A DNA stretch of 64,000 nucleotides from Phycisphaeraceae bacterium (GCA_007693965.1 RECQ01000048.1:1-64000); one strand, 5' to 3'; positions 44,048 to 53,976 are shown, counted from the first letter of the stretch. The notes: generated by a model not told the origin, from the letters alone. A program made the numbers and translations.

Positions 44048-45796
44048 ATGCAGGGACTCACCCATCGCTGGATCGAGCCGGCGCGGGAGAACGGGGGGAC
44101 CGGGGGACGCGATCGACTCTCCGACGACCCGCTGATCGACCGCATCCTGAGGGCCAGGGGCGTGGCGGACGCCGAGGCCGCCCGCCGCTTTTGTGAGCCG
44201 CGGCTGATCCATCTGCACGACCCGTCCGGCATTCCGGATCTGGATCGGGCCGCGGAGCGGATTCTGAAGGCCCTGCGCGCCTCGGAGCCGGTTGTGATCT
44301 ACGGCGACTACGACGTCGACGGCGTGACCGCATCGGCGATCCTGCTGCACATGTGCGCCGCCATCGCGCCGGGGGCGCCGGTGAGCATCTACATCCCCCA
44401 TCGCCTGGAGGAGGGATACGGCCTCAGCTCCGAGGCTCTCGAACAGCTCGCATCTCAGGGGGCTTCCGTGGTGGTGAGTGTGGACTGCGGCGTCGGCGCC
44501 GTCGAGCCGGCGCGGCGGGCGCGGGAGCTCGGCCTCGATCTGATCATCACCGATCATCACACCCCCCCCACTTCGCTCGACGATCTTCCCGATGCGCACT
44601 CCGTGGTGCACCCGCGACGGCCGGACTCGACGTATCCCTTTGGTGAACTGTGCGGCGCCGGCGTCGCTTTCAAGCTGGCGTGGCGCCTCGCCACGCTGGC
44701 GACTGGCTCGGAGCGCGTCTCGCCGGAGATGCGCGAGCTGCTCCTCGATCTGCTGGCGCTGTCGGCGCTGGGGGCGGTGGCGGATGTGGTTCCTCTGGTG
44801 GATGAGAACCGGGTGATGACGCGCTTCGGACTGGCGCGGCTGAAATCGACGCGCTTCATCGGCCTCAACGCGTTGATCGAGGCGGCGGGGCTTGCGGGGG
44901 ATGATATCAACGCCGAACACGTCGGATTCGTGCTGGCGCCGCGGTTGAACGCGTGCGGCAGGATGGGGCATGCGCGTGAGGCGGCGGAGCTGCTGACCGA
45001 TGTCACCCCCGAGCGTGCCGACGTCATCGCGCGTCAACTCACGGTGCAGAACGACAAGCGACGGGCGGTCGAGCGGACGATTTTCGAGCAGGCATGCATC
45101 ATGGCCGAAGATGCGGGCATGACGATGGACGATCGGCGCGCCATCGTGCTGGCCCACGAGGAGTGGCACCCGGGCGTGGTCGGGATTGTCTGCTCGCGGC
45201 TGGTGCAGCGGTTCGGCCGGCCCGCGATCCTGATGCAGCGGGCCGAGGGAATCTGCCAGGGATCGTGCCGGAGCGTGGACGGGGTGAGCGTGTGTGAGGG
45301 TCTTGGTGTCTGCACAGACCTGCTGGAGAGCCATGGCGGGCACGACATGGCCGCGGGGCTGCGGATGCGGGCGGAGCGGCTGGATGCGTTCGTCGAGCGA
45401 TTCACGACGTTCGTCAACGAGCGACTGTTGGTGGCGGATCTGAAGCCCTCGCTGCGCATCGACTGCGATGCGACGCTGCACGAGCTGACGCCGGAGACGA
45501 TCCGGCGGATCGAGGGGCTGGGTCCGTATGGTCGGGGGAACCCGACGCCGCGAATCCGCGTGCGTGGCCTTCGCGTGACGCATCCGCCTGAGCCGTTGGG
45601 CGCCGGCGGGCGGCACATGAGCATGCACGTCGCCGGCGGCGGACGCACGGTGCGGGTGCTGGGCTGGAGCTGGGGAGAGCGGCGCAGCGCAATTCCGGCG
45701 GGCGCCTCGGTGGACGTGGTCGTCAAGCCCAAGCTGAACTCGTGGCGCGGACGGGTGAGCGTTGAGCCGGAGCTGTGCGATCTCTCGCTGGTGTGA
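44048..45796 (+). CDS. recJ: Single-stranded-DNA-specific exonuclease RecJ
   Basis: A 582-residue DHH-family 5'-3' exonuclease for recombination and mismatch repair. Motifs: GDYDVDGVTAS (86-96), VSVDCGVG, LIITDHHTPP with DHH at 169-171, LAPRLNACGRMGHA, and the DHHA1 segment SHGGHDMAAGLRM, then an OB-fold end (about 470-582). The length is typical of RecJ. ATG 44048 is chosen because the RecJ N-terminus aligns there; the ribosome site is weak. Divergent from adk, convergent with the PilC/GspF gene (9 bp between stops). Confidence 0.92.
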   Translation: MQGLTHRWIEPARENGGTGGRDRLSDDPLIDRILRARGVADAEAARRFCEPRLIHLHDPSGIPDLDRAAERILKALRASEPVVIYGDYDVDGVTASAILLHMCAAIAPGAPVSIYIPHRLEEGYGLSSEALEQLASQGASVVVSVDCGVGAVEPARRARELGLDLIITDHHTPPTSLDDLPDAHSVVHPRRPDSTYPFGELCGAGVAFKLAWRLATLATGSERVSPEMRELLLDLLALSALGAVADVVPLVDENRVMTRFGLARLKSTRFIGLNALIEAAGLAGDDINAEHVGFVLAPRLNACGRMGHAREAAELLTDVTPERADVIARQLTVQNDKRRAVERTIFEQACIMAEDAGMTMDDRRAIVLAHEEWHPGVVGIVCSRLVQRFGRPAILMQRAEGICQGSCRSVDGVSVCEGLGVCTDLLESHGGHDMAAGLRMRAERLDAFVERFTTFVNERLLVADLKPSLRIDCDATLHELTPETIRRIEGLGPYGRGNPTPRIRVRGLRVTHPPEPLGAGGRHMSMHVAGGGRTVRVLGWSWGERRSAIPAGASVDVVVKPKLNSWRGRVSVEPELCDLSLV

Positions 45797-45805
45797 GCGG
45801 CTCCC

Positions 45806-47026
45806 TCAGCCCCCCATGACCGTGCCCATGGTGAAGATCGGGAGTAGCAGCGCGATGGCGATGCCGCCGATCAACACACCCATGAAGGTGATGACGAGCG
45901 GCTCGATCATCTGGGTGCCGTTGCGGATTGCCTCGTCGAGTTCGTGCTCGGTGACCTGGGCGACACGTTCGAGAACCTCAGGGAGGCGCCCCGTGCGTTC
46001 GCCCGCCGCGATCATCTGACCGACGGAGGCGGGGACGAGTGTGCTTTCGAGTAGGACCTCAGCGATGTTGCGACCCTGGGTCATGGCCTCGTCCATTTCG
46101 TCCCAGAGTTTGGCCCAGTGGGCGTTGGTGGTGACGCCCCGCACGATGCCGACCGCTTCGGGCAGCGTGACGCCGGCGGCGAGAAGTGTGCCGAGCGTGC
46201 GCGTGGCGCGGCTGAGATAGAAGTTGGTGAAGATGGGTCCGATGATAGGCGATCGGATCTTGAGCCAATCGATCCAGGAACGGCCACGCGGCGTGCGTCG
46301 GAAGAGGTATCCACCGACGCCGAGCGAGATGGCCGCGGCGACGAGGGCGATCCAGTTTCCCGTGAGGAAATCACTGATGGACATAATGATGCGCGTGGGC
46401 GTGGGCAGCGTCGCCGATCGCGACTCGTAGATGCGCGCGAAGCGCGGCAGCACCCAGCCCACAAGAAAGCCCGTGACCGCGATGGCCATGGACATCATCA
46501 TCATGGGGTACGTGAGGGCGCCCTTGATCTGCTTGACGGTTCTGCGCTCGGCGCCGAGGTAGTCCGAGACGCGTCCGAGCATCTTGCCGAGTGATCCGGT
46601 GGCTTCGGAAGCGCGGATGAGGCTGAGCATGAGCGTGGGGAAGACGCGGGGAAACTCGGAGAGGGATGCGGAGAAGGAGACGCCGCTGTGGACGCGATCC
46701 GCCACGATCTCGACGATGCGGCGCACGCCGCCGCCCTTCGTCTGGCTGAGGAAGGCGTTGAGCGCCTCGGAGAGCGGCACGCCGGTGTCGAGCATGACCG
46801 AGAGCTGGGAGCTGAATGCGATGACGTCTTCGCGCTTCACGCTCTTGGAGAGTTGGCGCGTGCGGACCTTCTCAGTGTCGACGAGCGTCGAGCTGATGTC
46901 GAGATCGGTGACGGTCAGCCCTTCCGCTCGCAATTTGCGAAAGGCGTCCGATTCGCTCAGAGCTTCGACGACGCCATTCTGGCTTCGGCCCTTGCTGTCA
47001 CGCGCCTTGTAGCTGTATTTGGTCAT
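45806..47026 (-). CDS. Type IV pilus/type II secretion platform protein (PilC/GspF)
   Basis: A 406-residue inner-membrane platform protein that couples the assembly ATPase to pilus or pseudopilus growth. Two GspF repeats (about 70-190 and 270-395) each end in membrane helices (MMMMSMAIAVTGFLVGWVLP, FLTGNWIALVAAAISLGVGGYLF and a final LVITFMGVLIGGIAIALLLP). The N-terminus YSYKARDSKGRSQNGVVEA is typical of PilC. It is the last gene of the 15.5-kb minus-strand unit, 40 bp after the ATPase gene. Confidence 0.9.
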   Translation of the reverse strand: MTKYSYKARDSKGRSQNGVVEALSESDAFRKLRAEGLTVTDLDISSTLVDTEKVRTRQLSKSVKREDVIAFSSQLSVMLDTGVPLSEALNAFLSQTKGGGVRRIVEIVADRVHSGVSFSASLSEFPRVFPTLMLSLIRASEATGSLGKMLGRVSDYLGAERRTVKQIKGALTYPMMMMSMAIAVTGFLVGWVLPRFARIYESRSATLPTPTRIIMSISDFLTGNWIALVAAAISLGVGGYLFRRTPRGRSWIDWLKIRSPIIGPIFTNFYLSRATRTLGTLLAAGVTLPEAVGIVRGVTTNAHWAKLWDEMDEAMTQGRNIAEVLLESTLVPASVGQMIAAGERTGRLPEVLERVAQVTEHELDEAIRNGTQMIEPLVITFMGVLIGGIAIALLLPIFTMGTVMGG

Positions 47027-47066
47027 GGCTGAATTCGAGACGTACGCCCCGCCCCCCGCTCACTGA

Positions 47067-48794
47067 TCACATGGTGCAGACCCGCATCACCTCTTCGACC
47101 GTGGTGAGCCCCATTTTCGCCTTGATGAATCCGTCGTCGCGGAGCGTTCTGTAGCCGGTCTTGGCGGCGATCTCGCGCAGTTCGTGCAGGTTGAGGCCGC
47201 GGCCGACGCCCTCGAGCATCTGATCGTTGGGAAGCAGAAGCTCGAAGATGCCGAGGCGTCCTGCGTACCCCTTTCCCAGGCAGCGCGAGCAGCCGGCGCC
47301 GCGGAAGAGCTCCTTGCACTCGCCCGCCGCAGCTTCAATCGTCTCGACGGTGCGATCGTCGGGCTGGTAAAACTCCTTGCAGTGCGGGCAGATCTTGCGG
47401 ACGAGCCGTTGGGCGAGAATGCCCCGCAACACTGCGGCGACGAGGTATGGCTCGATGCCCATGTTCACCAGCCGCGTGACCGCAGAGACGGAGTCGTTGG
47501 TGTGCAGCGTGCTGAAGACGACGTGGCCGGTGAGGGCGGCCTGTGTGGCGATGGTCGCGGTCTCGGCGTCACGGATCTCGCCCACCATGAGGATGTCAGG
47601 ATCCTGACGCAGCAGGGAGCGCAGCGCCGAACTGAAGGTGAAGCCGGTCTTGTCATTGACCTGGAACTGATTAATGCCGGGGATGTTGACCTCGACCGGG
47701 TTCTCGACCGTCGAGATGTTGAGCTCATCCGTGGCGAGCTGGCTGAGGACGCTGTAGAGCGTGGTCGACTTGCCGGATCCGGTGGGGCCAGTGACGAGGA
47801 CCACGCCATTGGATGATGTGACGACGCGCTTCCATTCCTCGAGGATGTCGGGTCCGAAGCCGATCTTCTCCATGGGAACGATGGCGGAGCGGTTGTCAAT
47901 GATGCGGATGACGACCTTCTCGCCGAACTTGCCGGGGAGGGTCGAGATGCGCAGGTCGATGGGCCGGCCATCGATCATGACATGGATGTCGCCGTCCTGG
48001 GGCAGGCGGCGCTCGGAGATATCCATGTGGGCCATGATCTTGATGCGCGACACGATGGCGGGGTGCATCTGGTGCGGCGGGTTGAGCTTCTGCACCAGCC
48101 GCCCGTCCACGCGGTAGCGGGCCCGGCAGGAATGGTCCTCGGGCTCGATGTGAATGTCGGACGCCCGATCCTGCACTGCCTGATAGATCAGGAAGTTCAC
48201 GAGCTTGACGACGGGCGACTGGCCGGCCATCTGCTCGAGATTCCCGAGATCGGTCATCTCCTGCTCAACGATGCTGAAGTCGCTGACTTCGACGTCTTCG
48301 TAGATCTCATCGATCACGAAGACGTTGGCGCTTGGCAGGTAGGCCTGGAGTGTGGTGCGGATGTCGCCCGGTATGGCCGCGACGACCTGCACCGTGCAGC
48401 CGCTGAGGCGCTCGATCTCCTCGACGAGGAAGAGATTGGCTGGTTCGGAGACGGCGACTGTGAGTGAGTTGTCGATCTTGAAGAGCGGGAGCACGCAATG
48501 GCTCTCGATGAAGTCGCGAGGAAGGACCTCGGTGATGCGGGGGTCGGCCATACGCGCATTGAGTCGCGCGAAGGGAACGCCGTAGCACTCCGCGAGGGAC
48601 TCCATGACCTGCTCCTGGGAGGCGAAGTTGAGCTCGATGAGCACTTCGCCGAGGAGCTTGTGATGGCCGCGGCGCTTCTGCTCTTCGAGGGCTTCCTTGA
48701 GCTGGGCCATCGAGATGACGCCACGCTCGACGAGCGTGTCGCCGAGCTGAATGCGGGCCGTCTTGTGCTGTGAGCCATGCTGCTGGGGGCTCAT
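47067..48794 (-). CDS. Type IV pilus/type II secretion assembly ATPase (PilB/GspE)
   Basis: A 575-residue hexameric ATPase. N-terminal MshEN/GspE-N domain about 15-150 (LGDTLVERGVISMAQLKEAL), N2 domain, then catalytic domain: Walker A GPTGSGKST (336-344), Asp box STVENPVE, Walker B ILMVGEIRD (401-409), His box TGHVVFSTLHTND (422-434) and a tetracysteine zinc motif CPHC (469-472) with CSRC (502-505). The MshEN type of N-terminus often binds cyclic di-GMP, fitting the HD-GYP gene in the same unit. Its start overlaps the STAS gene stop by 4 bases (ATGA). Confidence 0.92.
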   Translation of the reverse strand: MSPQQHGSQHKTARIQLGDTLVERGVISMAQLKEALEEQKRRGHHKLLGEVLIELNFASQEQVMESLAECYGVPFARLNARMADPRITEVLPRDFIESHCVLPLFKIDNSLTVAVSEPANLFLVEEIERLSGCTVQVVAAIPGDIRTTLQAYLPSANVFVIDEIYEDVEVSDFSIVEQEMTDLGNLEQMAGQSPVVKLVNFLIYQAVQDRASDIHIEPEDHSCRARYRVDGRLVQKLNPPHQMHPAIVSRIKIMAHMDISERRLPQDGDIHVMIDGRPIDLRISTLPGKFGEKVVIRIIDNRSAIVPMEKIGFGPDILEEWKRVVTSSNGVVLVTGPTGSGKSTTLYSVLSQLATDELNISTVENPVEVNIPGINQFQVNDKTGFTFSSALRSLLRQDPDILMVGEIRDAETATIATQAALTGHVVFSTLHTNDSVSAVTRLVNMGIEPYLVAAVLRGILAQRLVRKICPHCKEFYQPDDRTVETIEAAAGECKELFRGAGCSRCLGKGYAGRLGIFELLLPNDQMLEGVGRGLNLHELREIAAKTGYRTLRDDGFIKAKMGLTTVEEVMRVCTM

Positions 48795-49126
48795 CGGACG
48801 CTCCTCACCGCCGATTCGATGGTCGGGTGGGCCTCGAACGACTTTTCCAGTCTCGTCAGGCGCAGGATTTTTTCGACGTTGTCGTCAGGGTTGATCAGCC
48901 GGAGCTGGCCTCCCTTGTCTCCAAGCTGCTCGCGCAGCCTCAGCCAGCTTTCGAGCCCCGCGGAGTCGACGAACTCGAGGTGTTCACAGTTGAGGAGCAC
49001 GTGGCGGGCGCCGTCGTCCAGACGATCGGATACGACGCGTCGGAAGTTGTCGACATCATCGTCGGTGTAATCACCGGAGAGGGTCAGCACGCAGATGTGC
49101 TCATATTCCTGATAGCTCAGTTTCAT
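48791..49126 (-). CDS. STAS domain anti-sigma factor antagonist-like protein
   Basis: A 111-residue single STAS domain of the SpoIIAA type. NCEHLEFVDSAGLESW holds the conserved phosphorylatable Ser in D-S-A-G (about 55-58). These proteins bind a serine kinase/anti-sigma partner unless phosphorylated. Here the gene sits between an HD-GYP gene (1-base overlap of start and stop) and the assembly ATPase gene (ATGA overlap). So it is likely to act as a switch for the pilus/secretion machine. No partner kinase RsbW is in the window; the histidine kinase and FHA-PP2C are the only candidates seen. Confidence 0.88.
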   Translation of the reverse strand: MKLSYQEYEHICVLTLSGDYTDDDVDNFRRVVSDRLDDGARHVLLNCEHLEFVDSAGLESWLRLREQLGDKGGQLRLINPDDNVEKILRLTRLEKSFEAHPTIESAVRSVR

Positions 49127-50787
49127 CAGGCGGCCCTCCCATGCGACGAGGCCTGACGCTCACGATCGACGTGGCGCGCCACCAGCGCGTCGTAGGCTGA
49201 GAAGTCGAGCTTGACGAACCGCGGCGCCAGCTCCGGATCAAACTGAGTGCCGGCGCAACGCTCGATCTCGGCCAGCACCTGCGCACGCGGCATGGCCGAT
49301 CGGTAGGTTCGCGTCGAGCTCATGGCGTCGAAGGAGTCGGCGAGGCCGATGATGCGGGCGTAGAGCGGCGTATTTTTCGCGGCGAGCCTGTGCGGGTAGC
49401 CCTGGCCATCCCATCGCTCGTGGTGATGCAGGACGGCGGGGAGGACGTCCGCGAGCTGGGGGATGTCCTTGAGAATGCGATGCCCGATCTCGGGATGAGC
49501 CTTGATGAGCACGAACTCCTCGTCGGTCAGCCTTCCGGGCTTGCAGAGGACCGTCTCAGGCACGCCGATCTTGCCGACATCGTGCACAAGGCCCGCGATG
49601 CGGATGCGCTCGACTTCCGTCTCATCGAAGCCCATGTCGCGGGCGAGCATCATGGCCAGGTGGGCGACGCGCTCTGAATGGCCGCAGGTGTAACGATCCT
49701 TGGCGTCGATCGAGGCCGAGAGGGCTTCGAGGGTGCCGAGGAACATGGACTGCTGGTCATCGTAGAGGGCGGCGTTCTGGAGAAGAATGTTCAGATACTG
49801 GCCGGCGCCGTCGAGGAGCTTGATGTCAACGCTGCTGATTTCATCGTCGACGCCCTGCTTTTCGCCGGCGATGAGGGCGCCGATCAGGCGGCCATCGCGC
49901 ATCATCGGGTGCACGAGCACTGTGGAGGCGCTGTCGCCCGCCTTCGATGCATTATGCAGCTTGTCGAGATTGACGACCATGGCCTGGGGGCCATCGATGC
50001 GCGCCATGAGCTCATCAACGGTGTCCAGGAATTCGTTCTCCGGACAGCATTTTTCACCGACGATCACCGTCTGCCCCGCGACGTGGCGGGCGTCGCGATC
50101 CTCGTCGGCGAAGCGAGCGGCGATCCATTTGAATGAGAGCGTGGCGTGCAGTTCCTCGCACAGGAGGTGGACGAACTTTGCGGGCTGGGCCAGCTCGTTC
50201 ATCGACTGGCCCAGCTTGTAGAGCAGGTTCAGCTCTTCGTATGCTTCGGTGAGCTGGCGGCTGAAGCCGGAGAGCGTCTCCTCATTGACGGCCAGTTCGA
50301 GGCGGTCGCCGAGCGTCCACGTCAGCATGCGCGCGGTCCTGAGCGCGGCTTCGGCGTCGTAGACTGCGATGTGGCGCAGTGCCTCGCGGGCGGCGTCGAG
50401 GTCGAGGGACGCTCCCTGACAGACGGAGACGAAATGCTCCTCGTCGAGGGCGGCCGCCGACAATGCAAACGCCACGATGTAGCCGACGCGTCGGCGGCGC
50501 CGGGTTTCGATCACGGGAATGGCCCAACAGCCCGGAATGATCGCCTCGGGCTCGGGGTGATCGGAGTCGATCCAGTTCGAAGCGAGTTTCCTCAGTCGCG
50601 CTGTGATGAATCCGCTCTGGATCCAGTCGCGCGCAATGGCGCCGCCGGCGATTCCGCTCTGCTCTGCCTCGCGAATGATGCGTCCTTCGACGTCGCATCT
50701 GAGCGTGGGCAGACCAAGAGCGCAGCATCGCTCACGCAGCACGGTGCGTGCGCAGGTGAGGCCATCCTGGACGGTCCTGACGCTCAT
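49126..50787 (-). CDS. GAF/HD-GYP domain response protein (cyclic di-GMP phosphodiesterase-like)
   Basis: A 553-residue cytoplasmic protein. An N-terminal domain (about 1-170) of unknown type precedes a GAF-like domain (about 185-345), then an HD-GYP domain (about 355-525): HSERVAHLAM, HDVGKIGVPE, HPEIGHRIL, HHHERWDGQGYP (the GYP motif) and LADSFDAMSSTRTYR. The HD and GYP residues needed for cyclic di-GMP hydrolysis are present. Start overlaps the response-regulator stop (ATGA). In the pilus unit it could set messenger level near the PilB/GspE ATPase. Confidence 0.88.
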   Translation of the reverse strand: MSVRTVQDGLTCARTVLRERCCALGLPTLRCDVEGRIIREAEQSGIAGGAIARDWIQSGFITARLRKLASNWIDSDHPEPEAIIPGCWAIPVIETRRRRRVGYIVAFALSAAALDEEHFVSVCQGASLDLDAAREALRHIAVYDAEAALRTARMLTWTLGDRLELAVNEETLSGFSRQLTEAYEELNLLYKLGQSMNELAQPAKFVHLLCEELHATLSFKWIAARFADEDRDARHVAGQTVIVGEKCCPENEFLDTVDELMARIDGPQAMVVNLDKLHNASKAGDSASTVLVHPMMRDGRLIGALIAGEKQGVDDEISSVDIKLLDGAGQYLNILLQNAALYDDQQSMFLGTLEALSASIDAKDRYTCGHSERVAHLAMMLARDMGFDETEVERIRIAGLVHDVGKIGVPETVLCKPGRLTDEEFVLIKAHPEIGHRILKDIPQLADVLPAVLHHHERWDGQGYPHRLAAKNTPLYARIIGLADSFDAMSSTRTYRSAMPRAQVLAEIERCAGTQFDPELAPRFVKLDFSAYDALVARHVDRERQASSHGRAA

Positions 50788-51188
50788 GCCGCTTCCCGCG
50801 CCTTTCCATCGCCCGCTGACTCCCCAAGGATTTCGGCGATCATGTCCAACAGCTCACGAGGGCTGAAGGGCTTGCTGAGCACGTGGCGGATGCTGGTGCG
50901 TTGCAGATCGTCAGCGCCGAGGGCGTACCCCCGGGCTGTGAGAAGCAGGGCCGGAATCGAGGCTGTGGCCTTGTTTCGCTTGAGGCGCGCGCACATTTCG
51001 ACGCCCGTCATGTAGGGCATCTGCAGATCTGTGATGATCAGGTCCGGCAGGCTCTGGCAGGCCAGCTCGTACCCCTCTTCGCCGTCACCCGCCGTGAGCA
51101 CCTCGTACCCGGCGTTGCCGAGCTTGAGCGAGACAACGTGCAGGATGTGGGATTCATCATCGACGACAAGGACTGTTTTGCTCATCAT
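50784..51188 (-). CDS. Single-domain response regulator (CheY-like)
   Basis: A 134-residue receiver. VVDDESHIL carries the acidic pair (D10, D11), PDLIITDLQMPYMTG the phospho-acceptor Asp (about 56), LLLTARG the switch Thr and the LSKPFSPRELL Lys near the end (106-116). No output domain, so it acts through protein contact. It is 17 bp downstream of the sensor kinase gene, its likely partner, and overlaps the HD-GYP start. Confidence 0.92.
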   Translation of the reverse strand: MMSKTVLVVDDESHILHVVSLKLGNAGYEVLTAGDGEEGYELACQSLPDLIITDLQMPYMTGVEMCARLKRNKATASIPALLLTARGYALGADDLQRTSIRHVLSKPFSPRELLDMIAEILGESAGDGKAREAA

Positions 51189-51205
51189 GGAGCCTCTCCC
51201 CTCTC

Positions 51206-52660
51206 TTACGCGCCATCCGCGTCATACGGGATGTTGAATCGGAACTTGCTGCCCATCCCCAGCTCACTGGTGACGCTGATGTGGCCGTTGTGAACCGTCT
51301 CGACGATGTGCTTCACCAGCGACAGGCCGAGTCCGGTGCCCTTGGCGACGCGCTTGTAGTTCTCAATGCGGTAGAACTTGTCGAACACCTTGTCGAGCGA
51401 ATCGGGAGGGATGCCGAGACCCGTGTCGGCGACGGTGACCATGACGGAGCCGGTCGCGTCGTCGTTCTCGACGGCGACGGTGACCCGTCCCCCTTCCGGC
51501 GTGTATTTCACGGCGTTGCTCAGGAGGTTCAGCAGCACCTGGTGCACCATGTCCGCATCCGCCATCGCCGTGCAGGCGAGGGGGCTTGACTTCAGGTGAA
51601 CGCTGATCTCCTTCAGGTTCGCCTGCGGCTGGATGACCTCGATGGCCTTCTTCGAGGCCGAGATGAAGTCCACCTCCGTCCGCTCGATCTTCACGATGCC
51701 CGCCTCGATCCGGCTGATGTTCAGCATGTTGTCGATGAGGCGGTTGAGGCGATCCGCCTCGCTCTTGATGATCTGGTAGAACTCCTGGCGGCTCTCCTCG
51801 TCCGCGGCCTCACCGTCGAGCAATAGCTCGATGTAGGCGTTGATCGAACTGAGCGGTGTGCGAAGCTCGTGGGAGACCTTGGAGACGAAATCGGTCTTCA
51901 TCTGGCTGATCTCGCGTTCCCGGGTCACATCGCGCAGGATCGTGACCACGCCGCCGACGCCGCGGCGGGAGTCGGGCAGGCACGTGAGCGTGACGTCGTA
52001 GCACATGCCCTGGCTCTCAGGATCATCAGAGGGGATCGACGAGGGGATGGCGTGATCGGCGTGCTTGCGATGTCCCGGTGTGGCCAGGTCTCGCTCGTCC
52101 TGGATGAGCCGGCGCAGTGCGTCATCGACGATGATGTCGTCGATCGACTTGTGCATGGCTTCGGCGGGTCGAAAGCCGAGCAACTCGCCGGCCCGGTCGT
52201 TGGCCATCTTGAGTTCGTTGAAGGCGTCGGTGACGAGGACCGCATCGTGAAGGCTGTGCAGGATGGCCTCGATGTGCTGGCGCTCGGCCTCGCTCACCTG
52301 GTGGCGGATTTCAACCTCGCGCAGGTTGGACTCGGCCTCCTCGGCTCGCGCGGAAAGTGAATCCATTGCCTGCTGGATCGCGGTTCGCAGATCTTGCAGT
52401 TCGGAGCCGGTCTCGATGAGCTCGGTGCGCCTGCTCTCGGCCATCGTCGTCAGTTCATTGATGAGAAGATCCGTCTGGTGGTCGTGGCGATAACCAATTG
52501 GAAATACCACAGCCGCAACCACGGCCATCGTCAGGGCCGCGACGCCAATGATGAGCGTCGCGCCGCTCAGGCCGAGCGCCGGAACCAGGGCCGCCGCGCC
52601 GGCGCTGCATACGCCTGCGGCGACAGCCGCCATCAGACTGAACTTCCGACCGATTTTCAC
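51206..52660 (-). CDS. Membrane sensor histidine kinase with PAS domain
   Basis: A 484-residue kinase. Two N-terminal helices (about 8-30 and 34-56), a coiled-coil (about 70-130), a PAS domain (about 130-245, SLHDAVLVTDAFNELKMAN), HisKA with phospho-His in VSHELRTPLSSI and a HATPase_c domain with NLLSNAVKY (N box), DTGLGIP (G1) and GTGLGLSL (G2). Complete for autophosphorylation. The absence of a large periplasmic loop suggests sensing in the cytoplasm or membrane. Followed directly by a CheY-like regulator. Confidence 0.92.
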   Translation of the reverse strand: MKIGRKFSLMAAVAAGVCSAGAAALVPALGLSGATLIIGVAALTMAVVAAVVFPIGYRHDHQTDLLINELTTMAESRRTELIETGSELQDLRTAIQQAMDSLSARAEEAESNLREVEIRHQVSEAERQHIEAILHSLHDAVLVTDAFNELKMANDRAGELLGFRPAEAMHKSIDDIIVDDALRRLIQDERDLATPGHRKHADHAIPSSIPSDDPESQGMCYDVTLTCLPDSRRGVGGVVTILRDVTREREISQMKTDFVSKVSHELRTPLSSINAYIELLLDGEAADEESRQEFYQIIKSEADRLNRLIDNMLNISRIEAGIVKIERTEVDFISASKKAIEVIQPQANLKEISVHLKSSPLACTAMADADMVHQVLLNLLSNAVKYTPEGGRVTVAVENDDATGSVMVTVADTGLGIPPDSLDKVFDKFYRIENYKRVAKGTGLGLSLVKHIVETVHNGHISVTSELGMGSKFRFNIPYDADGA

Positions 52661-52704
52661 CGACCGACTCCCTCTCTTCCAAAGATAGTGTCCGGGTCCG
52701 TCAC

Positions 52705-53934
52705 TCAGTCGTCCTGCTGAACCGCCGCCAGCATGCGCCGCGCCTGATCGTGCGTCGGGTCGATCGCGAGCGCGTCAATGAAGCTTGACGCAGCCTCGTT
52801 CCGACGTCCGAGTTCATCGAGCACGACGCCTCGGAGCATGGCCGGGCGCGGGTCGGCGCCCGCGAGGCTTACGGCCTTGTTCAAGCTGGCGAGCGCGCTG
52901 TTGAGATCGCCGGCGCGCCGGCTCCACATGGCCATCATGAGCGGGCCTTCATGTCGATTCGGCGCGATGGCCGTCAGCCGGGCTGCGACCAGACGAACCC
53001 GGTTCATGTCCCCGATATGCATGGCGACTTCACCCAGATCGATCCATGCTTCGATGTCGGAGGCGCCGGCGCTGTCGCTCGTCAGGGCGAGCAGAATCGA
53101 GCGGGCTTCGACCGGGCGGTCGAGATGAATCAGGCAGCGGGCCTGGGCGTGCTTGAGGTCGCGCCGATCCTTGAAATCCTTGTGTTTCATGAGCCTGCGC
53201 AGGCTGTACTCGGCCTCGGTGAATCGCCCGGAAGCGATCTGGGCGAGCGCCAGGTCTTCGTGCAGGGCCAGTTCGTCCGGCGCGAGCAGGCGAGCCTCGC
53301 CGAAGAGCGTGACGGCCCTTTCGTAGTCGCCCCTCATCATCGCGATGTGGCCCATCGTCTGGCGGACGCCTGCGTTGTGCTGATGATTCGAACGCCTGCT
53401 CTCCAGAAGCTCCATCGCCTTGTCAAGCTGACCGAGTTCGATGTGCATCTCCGCGGCGGCGATGATGAACTGGGCGTTGGATGGATCAAGATTGGCGGCG
53501 GCGAGATAGCGCTCCATGGCCTGGTCATGTTCACTGAATCGCTCGTGAGCGATGCCGAGGTAGTAATGCGCCTCGACGAAGCCAGGATCGAGCTCCAGCG
53601 CTTCGCGATAGGAAACCACGGCGGCTTCAAGCTGCCCCAGCTCCATCATGATCCGGCCGCGGAGCGTGTGGCTCTTGGGGACAGCTCTGTTGAGATCGAG
53701 CGATTCATCGACGTTATTGAGCGCCTTGGAGAGATCGCCCGCGAGAAACTGCTGACGAGCCATGTCCCAGGATGTGGCGGCCTTGATCGTCGCCATGCGT
53801 TCGTTGGCGCGTTCGATGTGCTCAGTGGTGTACCGCCCGTGTCCGCTCGCGCAGCCGGCAAGGCCGGTTGCGAGGCCCGCGGCGAGCGTCATGGTCGCCG
53901 CGGCGAGGATGCGCTTGTTGATCGTCCGTCTCAT
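52705..53934 (-). CDS. TPR lipoprotein, candidate pilotin
   Basis: A 409-residue lipoprotein. Signal peptide with the lipobox LAGC (about 25-28), so it should be attached to a membrane facing outward or periplasm. TPRs follow (for example AVVSYREALELDPGFVEAHYYLGIAHER, AMERYLAAANLDPSNAQFI and ASSFIDALAIDPTHDQARRML). It lies 42 bp after the secretin gene in the pilus unit. PilF/PilW and related pilotins are TPR lipoproteins that target or assemble the secretin, so that role is inferred from structure and position. Confidence 0.8.
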   Translation of the reverse strand: MRRTINKRILAAATMTLAAGLATGLAGCASGHGRYTTEHIERANERMATIKAATSWDMARQQFLAGDLSKALNNVDESLDLNRAVPKSHTLRGRIMMELGQLEAAVVSYREALELDPGFVEAHYYLGIAHERFSEHDQAMERYLAAANLDPSNAQFIIAAAEMHIELGQLDKAMELLESRRSNHQHNAGVRQTMGHIAMMRGDYERAVTLFGEARLLAPDELALHEDLALAQIASGRFTEAEYSLRRLMKHKDFKDRRDLKHAQARCLIHLDRPVEARSILLALTSDSAGASDIEAWIDLGEVAMHIGDMNRVRLVAARLTAIAPNRHEGPLMMAMWSRRAGDLNSALASLNKAVSLAGADPRPAMLRGVVLDELGRRNEAASSFIDALAIDPTHDQARRMLAAVQQDD

Positions 53935-53976
53935 CCTGTCTGCTCCTTGGCCGAAGTCCTGGAGACCGGCCTCGAT

